A DNA stretch of 64,000 nucleotides from positions 988,775-1,052,774 of the forward strand of contig NZ_JH947125.1 of NCBI RefSeq assembly GCF_000302595.1, in the 5' to 3' direction. The notes under the pieces are model-generated. The model was not told where the DNA came from, searched no databases, and saw nothing but the letters and a program-made list of their open reading frames with translations. Shown piece after piece: positions 9,588-17,378 of the stretch. The position numbers and the translations under genes are program-made. The DNA comes from Pedobacter arcticus A12 (lineage in GTDB: Bacteria; Bacteroidota; Bacteroidia; Sphingobacteriales; Sphingobacteriaceae). The stretch's first letter is position 1, and each line of letters begins with the position of its first letter.

Positions 9588-10040
9588 CTTTTGGCGTAAT
9601 AAAAACTCTAACTGGTCATTAGAAGTAGCAAGTTTTCCGTTCATACTTTCTAGCTCTCTTTTTTCTAGAAGAACCTCATACGCTCTATTGATACTGATAT
9701 CCAATTCTTCTTCATTCCAAGGCTTGGTTAGGTAATGAAATATTTTACCTTTGTTTACAGCATCAACTACGGCGCCCATATCTGCATATCCTGTCAATAA
9801 AATACGCATAGGATCAGGATGCGTTTCTAAAACTTTTTCCAAAAATTGCACTCCGGTCATCTGAGGCATTCTTTGGTCTGTAATAATAATATCTACAGCG
9901 CTTTTCTCTAATATTTTCAAAGCCTCATCACCACTTATTGCAATAAAAACCTTGTATTTTAGTCTAAAATTAGCTTTGAATGATATAAGATTGTTCTCTT
10001 CATCATCAACGTAAAGTATAGCGATTTTTTTGTCTACCAT
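9576..10040 (-). CDS. response regulator receiver with short C-terminal helix
   Basis: Receiver domain with acidic D12/D13 (YVDDEENN), phosphoacceptor D55 in TDQRMPQMTG, T in LLTGYAD and the Lys in LTKPW. About 30 residues of predicted helix follow (EVLLEKRELESMNGKL and on), as in receivers that lost or never had an output domain. The DQRMP/YAD/KPW signature is the same as in the receiver of the hybrid kinase at 7989, so the two are paralogues. It is transcribed toward the cluster, tail to tail with the receiver gene at 9183 with a 12-bp overlap, which may cause antisense interference. Confidence 0.9.
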   Translation of the reverse strand: MVDKKIAILYVDDEENNLISFKANFRLKYKVFIAISGDEALKILEKSAVDIIITDQRMPQMTGVQFLEKVLETHPDPMRILLTGYADMGAVVDAVNKGKIFHYLTKPWNEEELDISINRAYEVLLEKRELESMNGKLATSNDQLEFLLRQKLLS

Positions 10041-10163
10041 GTTTAAAAATATTAAGCCGTTCTGATACCAAGTACTAAGTAAGTATACAAAAACCAGAAA
10101 TGCAAAGATAAATTAAAACGAAAGCAATAACCTAAAAAAATAATTTCATTTATAGGATAATTC

Positions 10164-10668
10164 TTATGCTAACGAATGATTTGGAAGAAGTTTAATCTTT
10201 GGCGCAAGCTTTTTCTTCACAGGCTTGTTCAGTACATCATTTTCCGAAATGATGCTGATACATCTAATTTCACTTCTTTAAATTTTTCTACACCATAATC
10301 TCGCATCGCTTCTCTTAACTCATCATCAGAAATATCCAGATCGCTCGCTTTTTTGAAATCTAGTTTTCCGTTATGAACAAGTATTTCGAGCTTTTTGTTG
10401 ATTAAGGCTTTAAATCTTGGACTTTTAAAAAGTAATTTGTTGAATATAAAATTCATTAAAAACAGCACACTCGCAGCAATTATCCCGCCCAATAACTTGT
10501 ATCAGCGCCAACCATAGCATTTTGGACAGAATTACTGATCAATAAAATAAGTACAATATCAAAAGTGTTTAGTTGCGAAAGTTGCTTTTTACCTGTAATT
10601 CTTATCGCAACCAATATAAAAACGTAAACAGATACGCTTCTTACAATGGTCTCAAAATCTCCTGACAT
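10164..10668 (-). pseudogene. DUF421/YetF-like membrane protein, two frameshifts
   Basis: The start at 10668 reads an N-terminal membrane part of the YetF (DUF421) family with RSVSVYVFILVAIRITGKKQLSQ cut here to its core ITGKKQLSQLNTFDIVL and NAMVGADTSYW. The frame then stops at TAA. The expected continuation GGIIAASVLFLMNF sits in the next frame; one extra G in the run at 10488-10490 would restore it. The second frame carries the cytosolic part (ILVHNGKLDF, LREAMRDYGVEKFKEVKL). A second lesion lies near 10260: ISIISENDVLNKPVKKKLAP continues in the third frame to a stop at 10164-10166, and the usual residues between VKL and ISII are partly missing. An intact version would be about 170 residues. 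Two independent lesions favour a true pseudogene over a single read error. Confidence 0.75.
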
Positions 10669-10837
10669 ATAAATGTAATAACAGCATCTAAATTAAAGTT
10701 TTAAAAGGAGATTGATTGATATTTTTTCGCATCAAAGCAATTAGCTAATAGGTTTTTAGCTTAAAAATGCAACTATATATTTATCTTGTGCGCTTAATAT
10801 CAAAACCATCTTTCAACAAGAAAAACAACAGAAATCA

Positions 10838-13348
10838 ATGCTTAAAACAAAATTATCATTGCTCGTAACAATCCTATTATTTGCGACAGCGTTTACCCAA
10901 GCTCAACAACAAAATCCAGACAGCGTACAAACAGCTTTATCTATTTATCGGGCAACACCAGAAAAAATCAACGATTTGGTAAACACAAAGCTGGATGTAA
11001 AGTTTGATTATAAAAAAGCTTACCTCTTGGGAAAAGCCTGGATAACTTTAAAGCCACATTTTTATCCAACAGATTCTTTGAACCTCGATGCTAAAGGCAT
11101 GGAGATTAAAAATGTGTCTATCGTAAATGGGAATATCAGTAGTCCGCTCAAATACAAATATGATGGCTTGGAGCTGAAAATTGATTTAGGTAAAACCTAC
11201 AAATCATCAGAAAATTATACGGTTTATATTGCTTACACTGCAAAACCTAACGAGTTTAAGGTAAAGGGAAGCGCTGCGATAACGGATGCTAAAGGCTTAT
11301 ATTTTATTAACCCCGATAGTAGTGTAAAAGGTAAGCCGGTGCAAATCTGGACACAGGGAGAAACAGAAGGTTCCTCAGTTTGGTTTCCAACTATTGATAA
11401 AACCAATCAGAAAACTACGCAGGAAATCAGCATGACGGTGCTTGATAAATATGTGACACTTTCAAACGGTGCTTTAGTTGCACAAAAGAAAAATGCAGAC
11501 GGTACCCGTACCGACACTTGGAAAATGGATCAGCCACACGCCCCATATCTTTTTATGATGGCGGTTGGCGATTTTAAGGTTTATCACGATAAGTATAAAA
11601 ACATTCCTGTTGATTATTATCTGGAGCCAGCTTATGCACCTTACGCAAAAGATATTTTTGGCAAAACGCCTGCAATGATGGATTTTTTCGCAAAAAAGTT
11701 GGGCGTAGAATATCCTTGGAATAAATACGCACAGATTGTGGTGCGTGATTATGTAAGTGGAGCTATGGAAAATACCACTGCAACTTTACATGGGGCTTAT
11801 GTACAACAAACTAAAAGAGAATTATTAGATGGAAGTAACGGCGAAGAAACCATTGCTCACGAGCTTTTTCACCAATGGTTTGGCGATTATGTAACTGCAG
11901 AAAGCTGGAGCAATCTGTCTGTTAATGAATCCTTTGCCGATTTTAGCGAAACACTTTGGGCAGAACACTCCAAAAGTCAGGATGCTGGAGATGCACATAA
12001 TTACGAGTCTATGCAGGCTTATTTATTGTCTCCAGAGGCTAAAAACAAACATTTGGTTCGTTTTCATTATGTAGATAAAGAAGATATGTTTGATGTGGTT
12101 ACCTATCAAAAAGGTGGTCGCATTTTGAATATGTTGCGTAATTATTTAGGCGAAGAAGCTTTCTTCAAAGGCTTAAATCTTTATCTAAAAACAAATGCAC
12201 TGGGTAACGGAGAAGCGCACCAGTTACGTTTAGCCTTGGAACAGGTGAGCGGTCGAGATTTGAACTGGTTTTTTAATCAGTGGTATTTTGGATCCGGTCA
12301 TCCGGAGTTAAATATCAGTTATAAATGGGATGCAGTTACCAAAACACAGACTGTTTATTTAGCACAAACGCAAAAAGAAAATGTTTTTACCCTTCCAATG
12401 AAAATTGATGTTTATGAAGGAGGAAAAAAAGTTCGTCATAATTACTGGATGACCACCCGTACCGATTCCATCAGCTTTAAGCTAAACAGTAAACCAAATT
12501 TGGTGAATGTGGACGCTGATAAAATTCTTTTGGTCGCTAAAAAGGACGAAAAAAGTTTGGAAGAGTTTGCTTTCCAATACAAAAATGCGCCTTTATACGT
12601 AGATCGGTTAGAAGCAATAGCAGCGGCAACAGAAAGAATAAATGAAAAAACAGCTCAAGAGGTATTGGTTGCGGCTTTGAACGATCCATATTTTGGATTA
12701 AGAACAGAAGCAATCAATAATTTGAAGTTACAAAACGAAGAAATCAAAAAAGCGGTTTTATCAAAAATCGTTGCCATGGCAAGCACAGACAATAGCACTT
12801 TGGTGAGGGCAGCTGCAATTGAGTCGTTGGCAAACTTGCAGGACAAAATTTATAAGCCTTTGTTTATAGAATCGTTGAAAAACCCATCGTATGCGGTTGA
12901 AGCTGCTGCTTTAAATGCAGTTGCTGCAATTGACATTTCGCAAGCAAAAGTTTTGGCAAATGGTTTGCAAAAGGATAGTAAAGGTCCATTGGTAGCTTCC
13001 ATTGTTAATATTTACGGTGTGGAAGGCGGAGATGCCGAGTTCCCTTACGTTTATAATTCTTTTATGGAGGCAGGTACCCAAAGTCAATTTGATATGATCC
13101 CAGGTTTGGCAAGTATTTTAATGAATGTGAAGAATATTACTAATTTACAGCAAGGTTTAGATGAACTGCAGATCATGTCGGAGAAGTTTAGCAAATACGG
13201 AATACATAAATATGTGAATGTAATGCTGAATAATATTTTAATGGCGAAAAAAGACGATAGAGATAAAGCGCCATTAGCAGATAAAGCCGGTTTTGAAGCA
13301 CAGATAGCTGCTGTTCAAAAAGCGATTACGGAGCTTGAAAAGCTGTAA
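10838..13348 (+). CDS. M1-family zinc aminopeptidase, secreted
   Basis: A signal peptide (1-22, ending ...AFTQAQ) precedes an M1 peptidase. The substrate-binding GAMEN motif is present, and the zinc site is complete: H341-E342-x-x-H345 in AHELFHQW and E364 in SVNESFADF, the normal 18-residue gap. The downstream Tyr region fits (FDVVTYQKGG). The last 280 residues or so look like helical HEAT-type repeats, as in other M1 enzymes. It would remove N-terminal residues from peptides in the periplasm or outside. A strong terminator hairpin follows. The 836-residue length is normal for the family. Confidence 0.93.
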   Translation: MLKTKLSLLVTILLFATAFTQAQQQNPDSVQTALSIYRATPEKINDLVNTKLDVKFDYKKAYLLGKAWITLKPHFYPTDSLNLDAKGMEIKNVSIVNGNISSPLKYKYDGLELKIDLGKTYKSSENYTVYIAYTAKPNEFKVKGSAAITDAKGLYFINPDSSVKGKPVQIWTQGETEGSSVWFPTIDKTNQKTTQEISMTVLDKYVTLSNGALVAQKKNADGTRTDTWKMDQPHAPYLFMMAVGDFKVYHDKYKNIPVDYYLEPAYAPYAKDIFGKTPAMMDFFAKKLGVEYPWNKYAQIVVRDYVSGAMENTTATLHGAYVQQTKRELLDGSNGEETIAHELFHQWFGDYVTAESWSNLSVNESFADFSETLWAEHSKSQDAGDAHNYESMQAYLLSPEAKNKHLVRFHYVDKEDMFDVVTYQKGGRILNMLRNYLGEEAFFKGLNLYLKTNALGNGEAHQLRLALEQVSGRDLNWFFNQWYFGSGHPELNISYKWDAVTKTQTVYLAQTQKENVFTLPMKIDVYEGGKKVRHNYWMTTRTDSISFKLNSKPNLVNVDADKILLVAKKDEKSLEEFAFQYKNAPLYVDRLEAIAAATERINEKTAQEVLVAALNDPYFGLRTEAINNLKLQNEEIKKAVLSKIVAMASTDNSTLVRAAAIESLANLQDKIYKPLFIESLKNPSYAVEAAALNAVAAIDISQAKVLANGLQKDSKGPLVASIVNIYGVEGGDAEFPYVYNSFMEAGTQSQFDMIPGLASILMNVKNITNLQQGLDELQIMSEKFSKYGIHKYVNVMLNNILMAKKDDRDKAPLADKAGFEAQIAAVQKAITELEKL

Positions 13349-13360
13349 AGTATTTTAAGC

Positions 13361-13396
13361 AACAAAGCCGATTTTCTTTTGAAAATCGGCTTTGTT
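13361..13396. terminator. bidirectional intrinsic terminator
   Basis: A 16-bp perfect stem (13361-13376 with 13381-13396) encloses a TTTT loop. It lies between the convergent aminopeptidase gene (+) and fasciclin gene (-), so it can serve both. Confidence 0.85.
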
Positions 13397-13460
13397 ATAA
13401 GAAGTAGTTTTTTAATAGCTTTTACAAGCCTAATGAGCTTCTACACTATTAACTTAAAAA

Positions 13461-14012
13461 CTATTTTGGCATTAAAACCGTGTCTATTACGTGGATAATG
13501 CCATTTTTTTGGTTAACATCAGCAATAGTTACATAAGAAGCACCACCTTTTGCATCCCATAATTTTACTTTTTTACCATCCATAGAAGCGTAAAGTTTTT
13601 CGCCTTGTACAGTAGTAAAAGTTGCTTTACCTTTTCCTTTTTTAATAGCAGCCATAATATCAGCAGCACTGTATTTACCTGCTAAAACGTGGTAAGTTAA
13701 AATTTTGGTTAACGTTGCTTTGTTTTCTGGTTTTACCAAAGTAGCAACCGTACCTGCTGGCAATTTATCAAACGCCTCGTTAGTTGGTGCAAACACCGTG
13801 AACGGACCAGCACTTTTTAAAGTTTCAACCAAACCTGCTGCTTTTACTGCGGCAACTAAGGTGGTGTGATCTTTTGAATTTACTGCATTGTCAACAATAT
13901 CTTTTGTGTTGTACATTGCTGCACCGCCAACCATTGGGTTTTTTTGTGCGAAAGCTTGAGGTGCAAATGCGATAGCTACTAAGGCAAATGCTACTAGAAA
14001 TAATTTTTTCAT
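13461..14012 (-). CDS. secreted fasciclin (FAS1) domain protein
   Basis: A type I signal peptide (KKLFLVAFALVAIAFAPQAFA) is followed by one FAS1 domain covering about residues 35-182. The family signatures H1 (GPFTVFAPTNEAFDKLPAGT) and H2 (YHVLAGKY and VIDTVLMP at the end) are present. FAS1 proteins are cell-surface or periplasmic adhesion-type proteins; the exact role is unknown. The core is nearly the same as that of the lipoprotein at 34706-35263 (HTTLVAAVKAAGLV, AGPFTVFAPTN, AFDKLPAGTV), so the two are recent paralogues, but this one lacks a lipobox Cys. Confidence 0.92.
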   Translation of the reverse strand: MKKLFLVAFALVAIAFAPQAFAQKNPMVGGAAMYNTKDIVDNAVNSKDHTTLVAAVKAAGLVETLKSAGPFTVFAPTNEAFDKLPAGTVATLVKPENKATLTKILTYHVLAGKYSAADIMAAIKKGKGKATFTTVQGEKLYASMDGKKVKLWDAKGGASYVTIADVNQKNGIIHVIDTVLMPK

Positions 14013-14100
14013 ATCTGTTTATCTTTATTTGGGATGATTAACGGAGAAAAATCAAAGACGGATTTCAGGAGATGGAAAATAATTATAAACGAAAGAAACT

Positions 14101-14180
14101 TGGGCATCCGGGCGGGCTTTTCGCTATATCTTTTGCCAAAAAAAGGCAAAAGGATGTCGCTTCAATCCCTGATGCGAACT
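14101..14180. repeat. intergenic hairpin repeat of the kind common in Sphingobacteriaceae
   Basis: A GC-richer patch in AT-rich surroundings (14101-14180), with a hairpin made by CTTTTGCC (14130-14137) and GGCAAAAG (14145-14152). I recognise the text as resembling a dispersed intergenic repeat of this group, but only one copy is present in the window. It fills the 314-bp gap between the fasciclin gene and the EEP-family gene, which otherwise holds nothing I can call. Confidence 0.45.
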
Positions 14181-14326
14181 GCTTAATAGTCAGCACTTTT
14201 AGTCGGTAATCTTCAGAAAGCAGCTGAACGAAAGTATTGTTTTGATAAAATTATTTGATTTCGTTTTTTTATTTGTGATACATTGCAACCTTACTGTCGG
14301 AAAAATCAAAAGAAGAAGATAAAAAT

Positions 14327-15379
14327 ATGGATTTAGCTTTAAGCGTAGTCTCTTACCTGTGTGTTGCTTTTGTAGTGTTGCCAATGGTAAAAAGCGATTT
14401 TTGGATATTTAGATCCTTAGAGTATTCAAGGTTTCAAAACTTTTTGCTTTGTGTGGTTTTAGTAGTTCTTTGGCTTATTGATGGGTTGATATTTAGCGGA
14501 GAAATAAACTGGTTACCTGCTGTTTTAAACTTTGTATGTATGGTTTATTTGGCTGTAAAGATTTCGCCATATACCACCATCCGAAAAAAAGAGGTATTGG
14601 ATATTAAAAATAGAAATACGGACAGAGAGTTGAAATTAGTCAATGCTAATGTATTGCAAACTAACAAAGCCTATTCTAATTTGATTGGTCAAATCCAAGA
14701 GACCAATCCCGATTTGGTACTTCTTTTAGAAACTGATCGTGATTGGCAACAAGCCACTCAAGTTTTAAAACAAGATTATCCTCATACAGTAGAAGTTCCG
14801 CAAAGCAATACTTACGGAATGTTGCTCTACAGTAAACTTGAATTAGAAGAAGCCAAGATTGAATTTTTAGTAAAGAATGATATCCCTTCAATTACTGCTA
14901 AAATTGTTTTACCATCAGGCGAAAAAGTGAAGCTTTGGTGTTTACACCCAGAACCACCCGTACCCGGTGAAAGCTTAACATCCACTGCTAAAGATAAGGA
15001 ACTCTCCATCGTAGCTTTAAAAGTTAAGGAGAGTGAATTACCGGTTATTGTAATGGGAGATTTAAATGATGTTGCTTGGAGCGATACCACATCTCTTTTT
15101 ACAAAAACCAGCAAACTGCTTGATGTAAGGAAGGGGCGAGGGTTTTACAGTACGTTTTCTGCGCATCATTGGTTTATCCGGTTTCCGCTCGATTATATTT
15201 TCTGCTCGTCCAATTTTGGTTTTGTAGCGATGAAACGATTGAAAAAAAACGGTTCGGATCATTTTCCTATTTTCACACATCTAATGCTGGATGAATCGCT
15301 TAAACCAGTCCAGCAGAAAGCGCATCCGGATGCAGACGTTATTGACGAAGCAAAAGAAAAAGCATCACAGGCAGTATAA
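14327..15379 (+). CDS. membrane-anchored endonuclease/exonuclease/phosphatase family protein
   Basis: Three N-terminal hydrophobic helices (about residues 4-22, 35-50 and 58-78) anchor the protein. The catalytic EEP domain follows: VNANV (about residue 105), the metal-binding Glu in LVLLLETD, the GDLND motif (about 245-249), LDYIF (about 288) and the active-site GSDHFP near residue 310. All key residues are present, so it should be an active Mg-dependent phosphodiesterase or nuclease. It is probably located at the inner membrane with the catalytic domain in the periplasm. The family is common in Bacteroidota, with unknown physiological substrate. Confidence 0.9.
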   Translation: MDLALSVVSYLCVAFVVLPMVKSDFWIFRSLEYSRFQNFLLCVVLVVLWLIDGLIFSGEINWLPAVLNFVCMVYLAVKISPYTTIRKKEVLDIKNRNTDRELKLVNANVLQTNKAYSNLIGQIQETNPDLVLLLETDRDWQQATQVLKQDYPHTVEVPQSNTYGMLLYSKLELEEAKIEFLVKNDIPSITAKIVLPSGEKVKLWCLHPEPPVPGESLTSTAKDKELSIVALKVKESELPVIVMGDLNDVAWSDTTSLFTKTSKLLDVRKGRGFYSTFSAHHWFIRFPLDYIFCSSNFGFVAMKRLKKNGSDHFPIFTHLMLDESLKPVQQKAHPDADVIDEAKEKASQAV

Positions 15380-15540
15380 GCTTCCAACCCTAAAAACAAG
15401 AATTGAGTGAAATTGCCCGACTGTATAAAATCGTTTGTTCATGGGTAGTCAGTTGATATAGCTGAGTTAATGACAGATAAGTCTTTATAAATGTCTTTTA
15501 GAAATTGGCATTGCTTGTGCTTTAAAGTTGTAAATCCAGG

Positions 15541-15581
15541 TGTAAGCTTCCCCGTTTTTCAGACCACTCAAAAGTAGAATT
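15541..15581 (+). repeat. IS terminal inverted repeat, orfB side
   Basis: Starts with TGTAAGCTTCCCCG and runs to AAAGTAGAATT. It pairs with 16711-16750, with one extra base and a few mismatches in the middle. Confidence 0.8.
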
Positions 15582-15586
15582 TCCAA

Positions 15587-16375
15587 TCAACATTCCTGCA
15601 ACAAATCCGCAGGTGATCTAAAGTTGAGTGCCTGATGTGGGCGGTGATAATTATAGTCTGTCATCCATTCTTCTGTTTTTTCTCTTACCTCACTTAGTGA
15701 GTTAAAAATGTAAGCATTCAACAATTCTCTGCGGATGCTCCCATTACATCTTTCGATATAAGCATTCTGTGTAGGCTCTCCGGGTTGAATAAAAAGCAGT
15801 TCTACGCCATGTTCCTTTGCCCATTCATCCAGTTTATGCGAGATAAACTCGGGTCCGTTGTCCATCCTTATTTTCAGAGGCAGTCCTCTACACTCTCTGA
15901 GCATATCAAGTGTTCTGGTTACTCTTGACGCTGGAAGAGAGGTGTCAGCCTCCATGGCAAGCATCTCACGGTTATAATCGTCAACAACATTCAATAACCT
16001 GAACTTCCTTCCGTCCCAAAGGCTGTCGCTCATAAAATCTATAGACCATACCTGATTGATTCCATCGGGTACCGTTAAGGGTTTTTTCACTCTTGCAGGT
16101 AGTCTTTTCTTAGCTCTACGACGAATATTGAGTTTCATTGCTGTATATATCCTGTAAACTTTCTTATGGTTCCATTTAAATCCCCTTCGCCGTAATCGAT
16201 GGTAACATTGCCAAAATCCGATGGAAACATGCTTCTGGGTAAGCAGAATAAGCTCGTGGATTATCTCTCCGTCATCCTCTCTCTTTAACTCGTAGAAACA
16301 GCTACTTCTATTCAGTCCAACACATTTACACGCCTGACGATGGCTCACTTTCTTTACCATCTCTTCCACCAACAT
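15587..16375 (-). CDS. IS3-family transposase OrfB (DDE integrase domain)
   Basis: The 262 residues hold an HTH_21-type region at the N-terminus ([13 protein letters not shown]) and the rve catalytic core. The DDE triad is visible: D in WSIDFMSD (about residue 114), D in [10 protein letters not shown] (about 177) and E in [12 protein letters not shown] (about 213). The C-terminus ([16 protein letters not shown]) is typical of the family. The frame is -1 relative to orfA, and the reading continues upstream of the ATG as [10 protein letters not shown], so the functional transposase is probably the OrfAB fusion of about 357 residues. OrfB alone may act as a regulator or may not be made. Confidence 0.93.
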   Translation of the reverse strand: MLVEEMVKKVSHRQACKCVGLNRSSCFYELKREDDGEIIHELILLTQKHVSIGFWQCYHRLRRRGFKWNHKKVYRIYTAMKLNIRRRAKKRLPARVKKPLTVPDGINQVWSIDFMSDSLWDGRKFRLLNVVDDYNREMLAMEADTSLPASRVTRTLDMLRECRGLPLKIRMDNGPEFISHKLDEWAKEHGVELLFIQPGEPTQNAYIERCNGSIRRELLNAYIFNSLSEVREKTEEWMTDYNYHRPHQALNFRSPADLLQEC

Positions 16376-16392
16376 CTCTTTATCGGCAGGCG

Positions 16393-16659
16393 TTAAAGCT
16401 TTTTTTCTACCGCCTCCTTAAACACTTCGTGTACCAGACTGAGGTTGGCGTACATCTTTTTCAGTCTTGAATTCTCTTCTTCCAGCGCCTTCAATCTGGA
16501 AAGCTCTTTCACCTCCATTCCTCCGTAACGCTGTCGCCACTTGTAAAACGATGCGGTGCTGATACCAAGTTCCCGACAGAGATCATGTGCATTTCTGCCA
16601 CTCTCATGTTCTTTGATTGCCTTGACAATCTGTGTCTCCGTAAATTTGATCCTTTTCAT
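16393..16659 (-). CDS. IS3-family transposase OrfA (HTH domain)
   Basis: The 88-residue protein has the HTH_Tnp_1 fold ([37 protein letters not shown]) and a leucine-zipper-like tail ([18 protein letters not shown]), as expected for the DNA-binding part of IS3 transposases. Its last codons contain the A7 run used for -1 frameshifting into orfB. Confidence 0.93.
   Translation of the reverse strand: MKRIKFTETQIVKAIKEHESGRNAHDLCRELGISTASFYKWRQRYGGMEVKELSRLKALEEENSRLKKMYANLSLVHEVFKEAVEKKL
16400..16407 (-). promoter_or_regulatory. programmed -1 ribosomal frameshift site
   Basis: On the minus strand orfA ends GAAAAAAAGC...TAA. Slipping back one base on the A7G run at 16400-16407 gives AAA GCT TTA ACG and opens straight into the orfB frame. 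Codon phases of the two ORFs agree with a -1 shift. This is the classic IS3 arrangement. Confidence 0.8.
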
Positions 16660-16710
16660 ATCCCAATTAAATTTAAAGTTATTAAAATAGCCTCGCTAAG
16701 CTCGGGCTAG

Positions 16711-16750
16711 AATTCTACTTTTAATTGGTCTGAATTTCGGGAAGCTTACA
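16711..16750 (-). repeat. IS terminal inverted repeat, orfA side
   Basis: Ends ...GAATTTCGGGAAGCTTACA on the plus strand. Its outer 19 bp recur in inverted orientation at 17390-17408. Confidence 0.8.
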
Positions 16751-17374
16751 ATCTTTAATTATTTTCCCTTTAATTACCCAACGAAGTCTCCAATCATAAT
16801 GTGCGGGATGAATAATTGGCTTTGTTAACTTCTTAGTTCCTTCGATAAATTCAATATTCCAAAGGTAAGTCGCCTGTGTATTTTCATCTATTGTATGTGG
16901 CTCTTCATTCCAAAGTTCAATTGTTTCATCAGCTAGCGTAATATCACTTATTTGACAATGATCCCTCAGAATTGTATAAAGCTTTTTGCTTTGAAGTGAG
17001 TCAAAATTGTAATTCTTTGGTGGATCTGGAAATTCTATAAATCCTAAACTCTTCCAGATAGGCTCTGAGGTTTTTGGTGAACATCGTAATTCAACAACAT
17101 TAATACCTTTGCTTTTTAAGAACTTCAACAACGCAGTTAACAGGTTTTTTCCGAAACCTTTCTTTCTATAAGTTGGTTTTACTTCTGCAATTTCAATTCT
17201 AGCAGTCTTATCAGTCAATAAACTCCAGGTTATAAATCCAATGGTTTTATTTTTATAAGTAATTATCACTAATTCATTTTTGTTATATGAGGACTTTATA
17301 ACATTCCAGTTGCAATAAAAACCCTCTCCTGTTTTATCCCTTTCCTCAATCAACCAATCCTCTATTTCATCCAT
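16721..17374 (-). CDS. GNAT-family N-acetyltransferase, 3' end formed by the IS
   Basis: A GNAT domain fills about residues 25-130: the acetyl-CoA loop RKKGFGKNLL after AEVKPTY, then SEPIWKSLGFIEF. A further 80 residues of unknown type (ETIELWNEEPHTID, YDWRLRWVIKGK) follow. The final residues KLPEIQTN and the stop are encoded by the inverted repeat of the IS, so the natural C-terminus has been replaced. The start is 4 bp after the stop of the truncated HEPN-RES gene, so they read as one operon. The substrate is unknown. On the far side of the IS, minus-strand codons from about 15536 to 15485 (WIYNFKAQAMPIS and on) could be the lost tail, which is speculative. Confidence 0.75.
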   Translation of the reverse strand: MDEIEDWLIEERDKTGEGFYCNWNVIKSSYNKNELVIITYKNKTIGFITWSLLTDKTARIEIAEVKPTYRKKGFGKNLLTALLKFLKSKGINVVELRCSPKTSEPIWKSLGFIEFPDPPKNYNFDSLQSKKLYTILRDHCQISDITLADETIELWNEEPHTIDENTQATYLWNIEFIEGTKKLTKPIIHPAHYDWRLRWVIKGKIIKDCKLPEIQTN

Positions 17375-17378
17375 TTGC

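Larger units (their letters stand above)
15541..16750 (-). mobile_element. IS3-family insertion sequence, apparently intact
   Basis: The element is about 1.2 kb and bounded by imperfect inverted repeats: 15541-15581 and 16711-16750 share TGTAAGCTTCCC at the tip and CAGACCA and AAAAGTAGAATT further in, with TG...CA ends as usual for IS3. It holds orfA and orfB in -1 phase with an A7 slippery run. The bases next to the two tips (CCAGG on the left, ATCTT on the right) do not match, so no target duplication is visible. This suggests recombination or deletion after insertion. The right tip supplies the last codons of the neighbouring GNAT gene. Confidence 0.88.
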
